Source of the DNA: Polaromonas sp.
GTDB taxonomy: Bacteria; Pseudomonadota; Gammaproteobacteria; Burkholderiales; Burkholderiaceae_C
Assembly: GCF_030680935.1 (NCBI RefSeq)
Contig: NZ_JAUXUP010000059.1
Coordinates: 21,333 to 85,332, forward strand
Direction: 5' to 3'
Length of the DNA stretch: 64,000 nt
The first letter of the stretch is position 1. Every line of letters begins with the position of its first letter. The position numbers were made by a program, and so were the translations under genes. Under the pieces are notes generated by a model that saw only the letters and a list, made by a program, of their open reading frames with translations, had not been told where the DNA came from and ran no database searches. Of the stretch, positions 29,781 to 38,376 are shown piece by piece.

Positions 29781-30431
29781 ATGAAAACCTTGAAAAAACA
29801 AGGCGGTTTCACCTTGGTGGAAATCGCCATCGTGCTGGTGATCGTGGGCTTGCTGCTGGCTGGCGTGCTGAAAGGTCAGGAATTGATCGAAAATTCCCGT
29901 ATCAAGAACTTGGCCAAAGACCTGGATTCCATGACTGCAGTGGTGCGCAGCTATCAGGATCGGTACCGCGGAGTGCCCGGGGACGATTTGACTGCCACGA
30001 CGCACACTGAGCGAGGCTGGGGTGCCACGGCTTTTACCGCTGGCAACAACAACGGTCTGATTGGCGCTGGTGGTGCCGTCATCATCTTCCCACCTGCAGC
30101 AGGTTCGGAAAACCTCCAGGCGTTCCAGGCGCTGCGCCGTGCGGGTTTCGTTGAAGGAGACCCGGCTGCTACAACACTTCCAACGAGTGCTGCCGGCGGC
30201 GGCATTTCCCTCACCAACAACGTGATGGGATTTGGATTGGTCAATGTGGTTTGTATGAGTGGACTGACCGGCAAGCAGGCCGGTGCCCTGGATCGCCTGC
30301 TCGACGACGGCGTCAATAACACCGGTAACGTGCGTGCGGCGATTACGGCTACGACACCTGCTGTTGCTGCAGGCGCGGTCGTGAATTACGTCGAAGCCAC
30401 GGCTGGCTTCATGGTCTGCAAAATACTGTAA
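29781..30431 (+). CDS. Type IV prepilin (probable major pilin of the MSHA-like system)
   Basis: The product has 216 residues. A short basic leader MKTLKKQGG ends at the prepilin peptidase site, followed by FTLVEIAIVLVIVGLLLAG with Glu at +5. Two C-terminal cysteines (VNVVCMSG and FMVCKIL) could form the D-region disulfide. GGAG precedes the ATG. It is separated from the kinase gene by 73 bases and followed by a strong terminator, so it may have its own promoter and high expression, as for a structural pilin. Confidence 0.88.
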   Translation: MKTLKKQGGFTLVEIAIVLVIVGLLLAGVLKGQELIENSRIKNLAKDLDSMTAVVRSYQDRYRGVPGDDLTATTHTERGWGATAFTAGNNNGLIGAGGAVIIFPPAAGSENLQAFQALRRAGFVEGDPAATTLPTSAAGGGISLTNNVMGFGLVNVVCMSGLTGKQAGALDRLLDDGVNNTGNVRAAITATTPAVAAGAVVNYVEATAGFMVCKIL

Positions 30432-30448
30432 GCGGTTTCAACACCAGT

Positions 30449-30476
30449 AAAAAACCGGGCGCTGCCCGGTTTTTTT
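30449..30476 (+). terminator. Intrinsic terminator after the pilin gene
   Basis: Stem AAAACCGGGC (30451-30460), a 1-2 base loop and GCCCGGTTTTTTT (30464-30476) form a GC-rich hairpin ending in a run of T. It closes the pilus cluster. Confidence 0.93.
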
Positions 30477-30558
30477 GTTTCTGCACGGGTAGATATACGT
30501 TTCAGCAGTTCTGAAGGAAGGCGCTGCAGCGCGCCATCCTGGAAAGAGCGAATGTAAT

Positions 30559-30632
30559 TGGAGCGGGTGATGGGAATCGAACCCACGCTATTTGCTTGGG
30601 AAGCAAAAGTTCTGCCATTGAACTACACCCGC
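30559..30632 (-). tRNA. tRNA-Gly (anticodon CCC)
   Basis: The minus strand folds into a 74-base tRNA with encoded CCA. Acceptor GCGGGTG pairs with CACCCGC, the D stem is GTTC/GAAC, the anticodon stem TTTGC/GCAAA encloses TTCCCAA (anticodon CCC), and the T arm has GTGGG/CCCAT with TTCGATT. It reads the glycine codon GGG. Confidence 0.97.
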
Positions 30633-30681
30633 GTATGGCGATTGTAAAACCACCAGAACGGTGGTTGAAGGCAAAAGAAGC

Positions 30682-31122
30682 TCAAGGCCGCAAATAAGCC
30701 CAGCCTTCGCCCTGTTTTTTCATGATCTCGGTCACACCCGCCGGTACATAACTGATGGCGGGCAGCATGTCGTCTTTGGTGATTTTCTGGGCGCGCATGG
30801 TGTTTTCGCAGGCGACGACGCGTACATTGGCTTTCATCGCGTCGGCAACACGCGCACCGGTTGGCGATTCGAGCTTGAGCATGCCTATGCCGGGGCCGTA
30901 GGCGATGATGGCGATGTCCACGTTGGCGGCGCCCACGTCGTCTTGCACATTCTTCGCATTGTTCAATGCCAGGTTCCACTTGGCCGGGTCGTTGTCACTG
31001 ACCTGAATCACCAGCTTGTGACGTTTTTGGGCTGTAGCCCCCGTCCCCTGTGCGCCAGCAGCTATCAAAAAAGTAGTGCCTGCAAACGCGATGCCGGCGT
31101 GGATAAAAAGTCTGCGCTTCAT
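30682..31122 (-). CDS. Exported DsrE-like family protein
   Basis: The product has 146 residues: an N-terminal export signal (to about residue 35) and a DsrE/DsrF-like domain (KLVIQVSDNDPAKWNLALNN, VDIAIIAYGPGI, VVACENTMRAQKI). C109-type cysteine VACENT is where related proteins carry a redox Cys. The ATG at 31122 overlaps the gabD stop as ATGA, so it is translationally coupled to the GABA operon. The hydrophobic part of its signal is encoded by a copy of the AGCTAT element (31024-31077). Function unknown. Confidence 0.8.
   Translation of the reverse strand: MKRRLFIHAGIAFAGTTFLIAAGAQGTGATAQKRHKLVIQVSDNDPAKWNLALNNAKNVQDDVGAANVDIAIIAYGPGIGMLKLESPTGARVADAMKANVRVVACENTMRAQKITKDDMLPAISYVPAGVTEIMKKQGEGWAYLRP
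31024..31077 (+). repeat. AGCTAT dispersed element, copy 4 (inside the DsrE-like gene)
   Basis: TTTTTGGGCTGTAGCCC, a spacer, GCGCCAGC and AGCTATCAAAAAAGTAG (core 31060-31076) lie on the plus strand, antisense to the gene. Read on the gene strand it encodes GTTFLIAAGAQGTGATAQK, the signal-peptide core and likely cleavage site. Confidence 0.85.
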
Positions 31123-32597
31123 TTCAGCATGTCTCCCAGGCACAGGTATTTCATCTCCAGGTACTCTTCCATGCCGTGGCTGGAGCCCTCGCGACCCAGG
31201 CCCGACTGCTTGACGCCACCAAAAGGCACATGTTCGGTGGCGATCACGCCGGCATTGATGCCGACCATGCCGTATTCCAGCGCTTCGGCGACGCGGTAAA
31301 TCCGGCCGATGTCGCGGCTGTAGAAGTAGCTGGCCAGGCCAAACTCGGTGTTGTTGGCTTCGTCAATCGCCTCCTGCTCATGCTTGAAGCGAAACACCGG
31401 CGCAAACGGGCCGAAGGTTTCTTCTTTGGCACACAGCATGTCGCCGGTGGCTTCGGAAATCACGGTGGGTTCAAAAAACTGGCCTTTGAGCTTGTGCCCA
31501 CCGGCCAGCAACTTGCCGCCTTTGGCCAGTGCGTCTTCGACATGGCGCTGCACCTTGTCAACAGCGGCGTCTTCGATCAGCGGGCCTTGCACCACGCCGT
31601 CCTCAAAGCCATTGCCGACCTTGAGCAACTTGACCTTGGCCGCAAACTTTTCAACAAACTGATCGTATACGCCGTCCTGCACATAAATGCGGTTGGCGCA
31701 GACACAGGTCTGGCCAGCGTTGCGGTATTTGCTGGCCATCGCGCCTTCGACGGCCGAGTCGATGTCGGCATCGTCGAACACGAGGAAGGGTGCGTTGCCG
31801 CCCAACTCCAGCGAGAGTTTTTTGATCGACGGCGCGCTTTGTGCCATCAGGATGCGGCCCACCTCGGTGGAGCCGGTGAAGCTGATATGCCGCACCACGT
31901 CGCTGGCGCAGAACACCTTGCCGATGGCAATCGAGTTGTCGCTGTCGGCGGTCAGCACATTGAGCACACCGGACGGAATGCCAGCACGCAGGGCCAGCTC
32001 GGCAGCCGCCAGTGCAGTCAACGGTGTCAACTCCGCTGGTTTGATGACGACCGGGCAACCGGCGGCCAGCGCTGGCGCCACCTTGCGGGTGATCATGGCA
32101 AGGGGGAAATTCCAGGGCGTGATAGCGGCGCACACGCCGATGGGTTGCTTGAGCACCATCAAGCGGCGATTGTTGTCAAACTGCGGCAGCGTTTCGCCGT
32201 TGACGCGCTTGGCTTCTTCGGCAAACCATTCGACAAAACTGGCGCCGTAGGTCACCTCGCCCTTGGCCTCCGCAAAGGGCTTCCCCTGCTCGGCGGTCAT
32301 GATGCGGCCCAGGTCCTCGACGTTGGCCATTAACAACTGGTACCACTTGAGCAGGATGGCGTGGCGTTCCTTGCCGGTCTTGCTGCGCCAGGCGGGCCAG
32401 GCGGCGTTGGCGGCAGCAATCGCGTCTTCAGCATCCTTGGTGCCCAGATTGGCCACGTCGGCCAGCTTCAGGCCGGTGGCCGGGTCGTTCACGTCAAAAC
32501 GGGCGCTGCCCTTGACCCACTGGCCGTTGATCAGGGCGTCGGTCTTGAGCAGAGTGGGGTCTTTGAGCAGCGAAATCGGCGAGGTTTTCATGTCCAT
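31119..32597 (-). CDS. gabD: Succinate-semialdehyde dehydrogenase (NAD(P)+)
   Basis: The product has 492 residues of the aldehyde dehydrogenase family. PWNFPLAMITRKVAPALAAG binds cofactor, LELGGNAPF holds the general-base Glu and NAGQTCVCANR the catalytic Cys. It oxidises succinate semialdehyde to succinate, the last step of GABA breakdown. The ATG at 32597 (MDMKTSPISL) has GGAG 8 bases upstream; an earlier start at 32636 has no such site. It follows gabT after 35 bases. Confidence 0.95.
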   Translation of the reverse strand: MDMKTSPISLLKDPTLLKTDALINGQWVKGSARFDVNDPATGLKLADVANLGTKDAEDAIAAANAAWPAWRSKTGKERHAILLKWYQLLMANVEDLGRIMTAEQGKPFAEAKGEVTYGASFVEWFAEEAKRVNGETLPQFDNNRRLMVLKQPIGVCAAITPWNFPLAMITRKVAPALAAGCPVVIKPAELTPLTALAAAELALRAGIPSGVLNVLTADSDNSIAIGKVFCASDVVRHISFTGSTEVGRILMAQSAPSIKKLSLELGGNAPFLVFDDADIDSAVEGAMASKYRNAGQTCVCANRIYVQDGVYDQFVEKFAAKVKLLKVGNGFEDGVVQGPLIEDAAVDKVQRHVEDALAKGGKLLAGGHKLKGQFFEPTVISEATGDMLCAKEETFGPFAPVFRFKHEQEAIDEANNTEFGLASYFYSRDIGRIYRVAEALEYGMVGINAGVIATEHVPFGGVKQSGLGREGSSHGMEEYLEMKYLCLGDMLK

Positions 32598-32632
32598 ATC
32601 AGAGACTCCAGTTCGGGAAGCGTGATTTTGCC

Positions 32633-33910
32633 TCAAGTCCCGGTGAGAGCGGTCTCCAGCATGTCAAGGGCCTCCTCGAAGAGGGGCTGCTCAATCGTCA
32701 GCGGAAAGAGGAAGCGCAGCACGTTGCCGTCCATGCCGCAGGTCAGAAGGATCAGCCCCTGGGCCAGGGCGCGAGCCTGTACCTGCTTGGTGAAATCGGC
32801 GTCGGGGCGCCCGTCTGTATGGCGAAATTCAGCTGCCACCATGGCGCCCAGGCCGCGCACATCGGCCAGTTGTGGCACCCGGCTGCGAAGATCCCGCAGT
32901 CGTGCCTGGAGTTGATCGCCCAGCGCCTGACCGCGTGCGGGCAGACGCTCCTCGCGCATGATGTCGATGACGGCCAGCGCGGCGGCCACGGCCAGAGGGT
33001 TGCCGGCGTAGGTGCCGCCCAGTCCGCCTGGCGCTGGCGCGTCCATGATCTCTGCGCGCCCGGTAACAGCCGACAGCGTGAGGCCGGCGGCCAGCGACTT
33101 GGCAACGATCATGAGATCAGGCGCGATGCCCTGTCCGGCATAGTGGTCCATGGCAAAGAGCTTGCCGGTACGGCCGAAGCCGGTCTGCACTTCGTCGGCA
33201 ATCATCAGAATGTCGTGCGCGTTGCAAAGTTCACGCAGCCAGCGCACTGCCTCAGGAAGGATGATGTTGAAGCCTCCCTCGCCCTGCACCGGCTCGTAGA
33301 TAAAGGCCGCCACGCGGCCCGGTTCTATGTCGTGCTTGAACAGATATTCCACCGCCTTGCGCGCCTCGACCAGGGTGGCAGCGTCACAGGGGAAGGGCAC
33401 ATGGTAGATCTCTGGCGGCATGGGGCCAAAGGCGTTTTTGTAGGGCGTGACCTTGCCGGTTAGCGCCACCGCGTAGAGGCTGCGCCCGTGGAAGGCGCCG
33501 CCAAAGGCAATGACTCCGCTGCGGCCGGTAGCAGCGCGCGCGATCTTTATGGCGTTTTCCACCGCTTCAGCGCCGGTCGAAAACAAGGCCGTTTTCTTCG
33601 CGTGGTTGCCAGGGGTGAGGTCATTGAGCTTTTCGGCCAGGGCCACATAACTCTCGTAAGGTACGACCTGGTAGCAGGTGTGGGTGAAGCGCTCCAGTTG
33701 CGCCTGCACGGCGGCCACAACCCTGGGGTGGCGGTGACCTGTGTTGAGCACCGCGATGCCGCCAGCAAAGTCGATGTAGCGCCGGCCTTCGATGTCCCAG
33801 AGCTCGGCGTTGCTCGCACGATCGGCAAAGAAAGTACCCATGACACCGACGCCGCGCGGTGTGGCGGCGGCTTTGCGGGCCATCAAGGATTCGTTGGCGG
33901 ACTGTTTCAC
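32633..33910 (-). CDS. gabT: 4-aminobutyrate aminotransferase
   Basis: The product has 425 residues and is a class-III PLP aminotransferase. The PLP lysine is in DLMIVAKSLAAGL, and FSTGAEAVENAIKIAR and HGRSLYAVALTGK are characteristic of GabT. It moves the amino group of GABA to 2-oxoglutarate, giving succinate semialdehyde. The start is GTG at 33910 with AGGAG five bases upstream. It lies between patD and gabD, consistent with the putrescine-GABA-succinate route. Confidence 0.95.
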   Translation of the reverse strand: MKQSANESLMARKAAATPRGVGVMGTFFADRASNAELWDIEGRRYIDFAGGIAVLNTGHRHPRVVAAVQAQLERFTHTCYQVVPYESYVALAEKLNDLTPGNHAKKTALFSTGAEAVENAIKIARAATGRSGVIAFGGAFHGRSLYAVALTGKVTPYKNAFGPMPPEIYHVPFPCDAATLVEARKAVEYLFKHDIEPGRVAAFIYEPVQGEGGFNIILPEAVRWLRELCNAHDILMIADEVQTGFGRTGKLFAMDHYAGQGIAPDLMIVAKSLAAGLTLSAVTGRAEIMDAPAPGGLGGTYAGNPLAVAAALAVIDIMREERLPARGQALGDQLQARLRDLRSRVPQLADVRGLGAMVAAEFRHTDGRPDADFTKQVQARALAQGLILLTCGMDGNVLRFLFPLTIEQPLFEEALDMLETALTGT

Positions 33911-33923
33911 CGTTTCTCCTTGT

Positions 33924-35378
33924 TCAGAGTCTGACCATCACATGCCGGGCCACCGTGTAGTCCTCCAGCGCATACATGGACATGTCCTTGCCATAGCCGG
34001 ACGACTTCAGTCCGCCATGCGGCATCTCGTTGACCAGCATGAAGTGGGTGTTGATCCAGGTGCAGCCATATTGCAACTGTTTGGCCACACGCATGGCGCG
34101 ACCCACATCCTGGGTCCAGACGCTGGACGCCAGGCCGTATTCGGAGTCGTTGGCCCATCCCACCACCTGGGCGTCGTCCGTGAAGCGGGTGACGGAAACG
34201 ACAGGACCGAACACTTCGCGCTGCACTATTTCGTCGTCTTGCCGCGCGCCTGCAATCACAGTGGGCTCGTAGAAGAAGCCATTGCCCTGGCGCAGCTTGC
34301 CGCCGGTGGTGATTTCCATGTGGCCGGCCATCTGGGCGCGTTCCACAAAACTGGCCACGCGGTTACGCTGCCGGTCGGAGATCAACGGGCCCAGCTCGAC
34401 GCCGTCTTCGTCCTGGCCCCCCATCTTGAGTGTGGAGACGGCGGAAGTCAGATCGGCCACCAGCCGGTCGTAAATTTTCGGGCCTGCGTAGATGCGGCAG
34501 GCGGCGGTGCAGTCCTGCCCGGCGTTGTAATAGCCAAAGGTACGCACGCCGGCAACCACTTCATCCACGTTGGCGTCGTCGAACACGATGACCGGCGCCT
34601 TGCCCCCGAGTTCCAGATGGGTGCGTTTGAGCGTGCCTGCAGCTGCCTGCAGGATTTTGCGACCGGTCGAGACATCGCCGGTGACCGACACCATGCGCAC
34701 CTGGGGGTGTTCGACCAAGGGTTGGCCCACGCTCGCCCCCCGGCCACAGACCACGTTGAGAACGCCCCGGGGCAGGATGTCGGTGGCCAGTCGGGCAAAC
34801 AGCAAAGCGGTCAGGGGCGTCTGTTCACTGGGCTTGAGCACCACCGTGTTGCCCGCCGCGAGCGCGGGGGCGGTCTTCCAGGCGGCCATCATCAGCGGGT
34901 AGTTCCATGGCGCGATGGAAGCGACGACGCCTACCGGATCGCGCCGGATCATGCTGGTGTGGCCGCTGAGGTATTCGCCAGCGAGGGTGCCGGTCATGCA
35001 GCGGGTGGCACCGGCGAAGTAGCGGAAGCAGTCGGCAATTGCTGGAATTTCATCGCCAAGAGCGCGTGCATAAGGCTTGCCGCAGTTCAGCGATTCAAGA
35101 CGGGCAAACTGTTCCGCATTGGCTTCAATCACATCGGCCAACTTCAGCAGCAATCCGGCGCGCTCCCCCGGCGTGGTTTGGGACCAGGTCGTGAAAGCCC
35201 GGCTGGCTGCGGAAACGGCCCGGTTTACCTGCTCTTGCGAGGCCTCGGCCACAAGGCACAGTACCTCGCCAGTGGCCGGGTTGAGAATGGGCTCGTCCGC
35301 CCCTTCGCCCTTGACCAGTTGGTGGTCAATCAAAAGGTCGGTGGGGAACAGCATGCTGGTTTCGGTGGGGTGTCCCAT
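33924..35378 (-). CDS. patD: Gamma-aminobutyraldehyde dehydrogenase
   Basis: The product has 484 residues of the aldehyde dehydrogenase family. [35 protein letters not shown] and [13 protein letters not shown] (catalytic Cys) match the YdcW/PatD subgroup. It oxidises 4-aminobutanal (1-pyrroline) to GABA. TAGGAG precedes the ATG at 35378. It directly follows YdcSTUV-like transporter genes, as in the E. coli ydcSTUV-patD operon, which supports the substrate. Confidence 0.9.
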   Translation of the reverse strand: MGHPTETSMLFPTDLLIDHQLVKGEGADEPILNPATGEVLCLVAEASQEQVNRAVSAASRAFTTWSQTTPGERAGLLLKLADVIEANAEQFARLESLNCGKPYARALGDEIPAIADCFRYFAGATRCMTGTLAGEYLSGHTSMIRRDPVGVVASIAPWNYPLMMAAWKTAPALAAGNTVVLKPSEQTPLTALLFARLATDILPRGVLNVVCGRGASVGQPLVEHPQVRMVSVTGDVSTGRKILQAAAGTLKRTHLELGGKAPVIVFDDANVDEVVAGVRTFGYYNAGQDCTAACRIYAGPKIYDRLVADLTSAVSTLKMGGQDEDGVELGPLISDRQRNRVASFVERAQMAGHMEITTGGKLRQGNGFFYEPTVIAGARQDDEIVQREVFGPVVSVTRFTDDAQVVGWANDSEYGLASSVWTQDVGRAMRVAKQLQYGCTWINTHFMLVNEMPHGGLKSSGYGKDMSMYALEDYTVARHVMVRL

Positions 35379-35435
35379 GGTCTTGGCTCCTAGTGGCGGA
35401 TCTGGATAAACAGCGGGTTCTGGGTAACGGAAAAT

Positions 35436-36266
35436 TCAGCGGCCTTGACTGTCTTCGCCGGACCGGGTCAGCCAGTACGCGGCCACGATGGGGATGAAAG
35501 TCAGGCCTATCATGATCACCGCCACCACATTGGTCACCGGGCGCTGGCGCGGTCGGATCAGCTCCTGGAGCATCCAGATCGGCAACGTGGTTTGCTGGCC
35601 GGCGGTAAAGGTGGTAACGATGACTTCATCAAAGCTCAGGGCAAAAGCCAGCAGGCCACCCGCTAGCAGCGCGGAACCGAGTTGGGGCAGCAACACGTAG
35701 CGGAAGGTCTGGAACACATTGGCGCCCAGATCCATGGAAGCTTCCAGCAGGGAAGGGCTGATGCGCCTGAGTCGGGCCACCGCGTTGTTGTAAACCACCA
35801 CCACGCAAAAGGTGGCGTGTCCTATCACGATGGTCCAGAAACTGAACGGGATGTCCATGCCGTGGTACGCCGAGCGCAGCGCAATGCCGGTGATGACGCC
35901 GGGCAGCGCGATGGGCAGTATCAGCAGCAGATTGATGGCCTCACGACCGAAAAACTGCGTACGGGCCAGGGCGCCGGCCGCCAGCGTGCCCAGCACCATG
36001 GCGATGCCGGTTGCGCACAGCGCGATCTGGAAAGAGAGCTTCATCGCGTCCCAGACATCCTGGCGTTCCAGGGCCACTGCAAACCACTGGGTGGTCAGCC
36101 CCGGCGGGGGAAAGACGTAGCTTTTGTCCTCGCTGCTGAAGGCGTACAGGATGATGAAGGCCAGCGGTATGTGCAGAAACAGCACGCCGGCCCAGGTCGC
36201 GACCTTCAGGCCCAGGGAGGCGCCCCGGATGGAGCTGACAGTTTTTAACGCAGCGTCAGAGCGCAT
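35436..36266 (-). CDS. ydcV: ABC transporter permease, PotC/YdcV type
   Basis: The product has 276 residues with six membrane helices. The EAA-like loop [23 protein letters not shown] contacts the ATPase. [16 protein letters not shown] is typical of PotC-like polyamine permeases. The ATG at 36266 has GGGAG upstream and overlaps the partner permease by 11 bases. It forms the inner-membrane channel with YdcU. Confidence 0.9.
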   Translation of the reverse strand: MRSDAALKTVSSIRGASLGLKVATWAGVLFLHIPLAFIILYAFSSEDKSYVFPPPGLTTQWFAVALERQDVWDAMKLSFQIALCATGIAMVLGTLAAGALARTQFFGREAINLLLILPIALPGVITGIALRSAYHGMDIPFSFWTIVIGHATFCVVVVYNNAVARLRRISPSLLEASMDLGANVFQTFRYVLLPQLGSALLAGGLLAFALSFDEVIVTTFTAGQQTTLPIWMLQELIRPRQRPVTNVVAVIMIGLTFIPIVAAYWLTRSGEDSQGR

Positions 36267-37203
36267 CAAAGGCTCCCTTGCGTTTGGCCAGCCACAGATA
36301 CACACCAATGATGGCTATCGGTACCAGGGAGAAAGCGGCTGCAAACGGCAGATTGCCGGCCACGCCCTGCTGGCGATACACCACCTGCCCGATGTACAAC
36401 GTGGAGTTGCCGATGACCTGCGGAATGATGTAGTCCCCCAGCGTCAGCGAAAAGGTGAAGATCGATCCGGCGGCGACCCCCGGCATGGCCAGCGGAAAAA
36501 TAACCTGGCGAAACGTCTGCGCAGGGCTGGCGCCGAGATCGGCCGACGCTTCGAGGTAGGAGCCCGGGATACGTTCTATCGCAGCCAGTATCGGCAAAAT
36601 CATGAAGGGCAGCCACATGTAGACAAAAACGATGAAGGTACCCAGGGGAGAAAAGCTCAGCGAACTCCCGCCCAGTACGGGCATGGCCAGCAGGCCATCA
36701 AGCAGCCACTGCAGGTGCAGGTTCTGCGCCAACCAGGAGATGGCTCCCTCTTTGGCCAGCAGGAGTTTCCAGGCGTACAGGCGAACCAGGTAGCTGGACC
36801 ACAGCGGCAACATGACGGCCACGTAGAGCAGCGCCTTCTGCGATCCGCGGGCATGGCGTGCCATGTAGAAGGCGATCGGAAAACCGATCACGGCGCAAGC
36901 CAGCGTGACCAGAACGGCCATGGTCGTGCTGCGCAGGGCTACATCGAGATTGGTGGGCGTGAAGATCTCGACAAAATTGTCCAGTCCGACTTCACGAACC
37001 ACTTGGCCGGTGAAGTCATCGAGGCGGAAAAAACTGTTGGCGAGCAGGCTGAACAGCGAGCCCAGGTAAACGACGCCAAACCACGCCAGCGGTGGCGTCA
37101 GCAGCAGCGCCAGCAGCAGGCCGCGCCGCGTGTACAGCAGGTTGGACAGCTGGTTGGCCAGCTTTTGGCGCGCGGTATGGGCCATGACACCAGCGTTCAT
37201 CAT
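36256..37203 (-). CDS. ydcU: ABC transporter permease, PotB/YdcU type
   Basis: The product has 315 residues with a long cytoplasmic N-terminus and six helices. The coupling loop is [40 protein letters not shown] matches polyamine permease B subunits. Its ATG at 37203 overlaps the ATPase stop as ATGA. Confidence 0.9.
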   Translation of the reverse strand: MMNAGVMAHTARQKLANQLSNLLYTRRGLLLALLLTPPLAWFGVVYLGSLFSLLANSFFRLDDFTGQVVREVGLDNFVEIFTPTNLDVALRSTTMAVLVTLACAVIGFPIAFYMARHARGSQKALLYVAVMLPLWSSYLVRLYAWKLLLAKEGAISWLAQNLHLQWLLDGLLAMPVLGGSSLSFSPLGTFIVFVYMWLPFMILPILAAIERIPGSYLEASADLGASPAQTFRQVIFPLAMPGVAAGSIFTFSLTLGDYIIPQVIGNSTLYIGQVVYRQQGVAGNLPFAAAFSLVPIAIIGVYLWLAKRKGAFDAL

Positions 37204-38249
37204 GCGGGCAGCGCACGCACAGCGGCGTCTTCAATCGGGTGCGCCGCCGCGTCGTCCCAAAACAATTGCGCGGCGTCACCGCTTTGTGGCGCCCGCAGCG
37301 CGGTGTTGACAGGCACATCGACCAGCAGCGGCTCACCCGCCTGCGGGCATTGCACGCTCACGCGCCAGAAGGAGCCAAAGAACTGCACATCCCGCACGAC
37401 GCCAAGGACTCGGGCTGGCGTTCCCTCAGACGCCGGAGTTCCGAGTTCAAGTCGAATCTGCTCGGGGCGGATCATGACGGCCCCGTTGCGCGCGCTCCCC
37501 GGGACGTGCTGACTTTGCAATACGTTGGCGGTGCCGACAAACTCCGCGACGAAGCGGGTGGCCGGGCGGTTGTACAGATCGGCAGGGGTGGCGATTTGCT
37601 CCAGCCGGCCTTTGTTGAACACGCCAATGCGGTCACTCATCGACAGCGCCTCATGCTGGTCGTGGGTGACGAAAATAAAGGTGATGCCGAGCTTTCTCTG
37701 CAGGCTTTTGAGCTCACCTTGCATCTGCTCGCGCAGCTTGAGGTCCAGTGCGCCCAGGGGTTCGTCGAGCAGCAGAACCTTGGGCTCGCTGATCAGCGCA
37801 CGCGCCAGTGCAATGCGTTGGCGTTGACCACCCGAAAGTTGGGCCGGCTTGCGCTGCGCGACCTCGGGCAACTGCACCATCTCCAGCAGGGTCATGGCAC
37901 GGCGTTCCCGGGTGCTGCGATCGACGCCGCGAACCATCAGGCTGTAGGCCACGTTGTCCAATATCGACATGTGCGGAAACAGCGCGTAGTCCTGGAAGAC
38001 GGTGTTGACCGGCCGCAGGTACGGGGGGTGCTGGCTGACCTCTGCACCGTCGATGAAGATGCTGCCGCTGCTGGGCAAGGTAAAGCCGCCAATCATGCGC
38101 AGGCAGGTGGTCTTGCCAGATCCCGAAGGCCCAAGCAAGGTGAAGAACTCGCCACCTTGCACGTCAAGACTGACGTTGGCTACCGCGTGAACTGATTTGC
38201 CTGCCGAGCGGAAGACGCACGATACGTCGCACAAACTGACTGCTGCCAT
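37200..38249 (-). CDS. ydcT: ABC transporter ATP-binding protein, PotA/YdcT type
   Basis: The product has 349 residues. Walker A is GPSGSGKTT (about 40-48), the signature LSGGQRQR and Walker B LLLDEPLGALD are intact, followed by a TOBE-type C-terminal domain (MIRPEQIRLELG). It energises the YdcUV permease. The start has only a weak ribosome site and lies 127 bases from the binding-protein gene, with a hairpin between, which should reduce its expression relative to the binding protein. Confidence 0.93.
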   Translation of the reverse strand: MAAVSLCDVSCVFRSAGKSVHAVANVSLDVQGGEFFTLLGPSGSGKTTCLRMIGGFTLPSSGSIFIDGAEVSQHPPYLRPVNTVFQDYALFPHMSILDNVAYSLMVRGVDRSTRERRAMTLLEMVQLPEVAQRKPAQLSGGQRQRIALARALISEPKVLLLDEPLGALDLKLREQMQGELKSLQRKLGITFIFVTHDQHEALSMSDRIGVFNKGRLEQIATPADLYNRPATRFVAEFVGTANVLQSQHVPGSARNGAVMIRPEQIRLELGTPASEGTPARVLGVVRDVQFFGSFWRVSVQCPQAGEPLLVDVPVNTALRAPQSGDAAQLFWDDAAAHPIEDAAVRALPA

Positions 38250-38286
38250 TCGGTGCAGACTTTCAATAGGGGGTGAAATCCAACAT

Positions 38287-38318
38287 CCTCTGGCACAGCC
38301 CGCGGGCGATGCCAGAGG
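38287..38318 (-). promoter_or_regulatory. Intercistronic hairpin between binding-protein and ATPase genes
   Basis: CCTCTGGCA (38287-38295) pairs perfectly with TGCCAGAGG (38310-38318) around 14 bases. There is no T run, so full termination is unlikely. Such hairpins after binding-protein genes commonly protect the upstream mRNA and lower downstream expression. Confidence 0.6.
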
Positions 38319-38376
38319 CCCGAAAAACCAGCTGGCTCACCGATGATGAATCAAGGGCGAGCCGCGTGAGCGCCTG

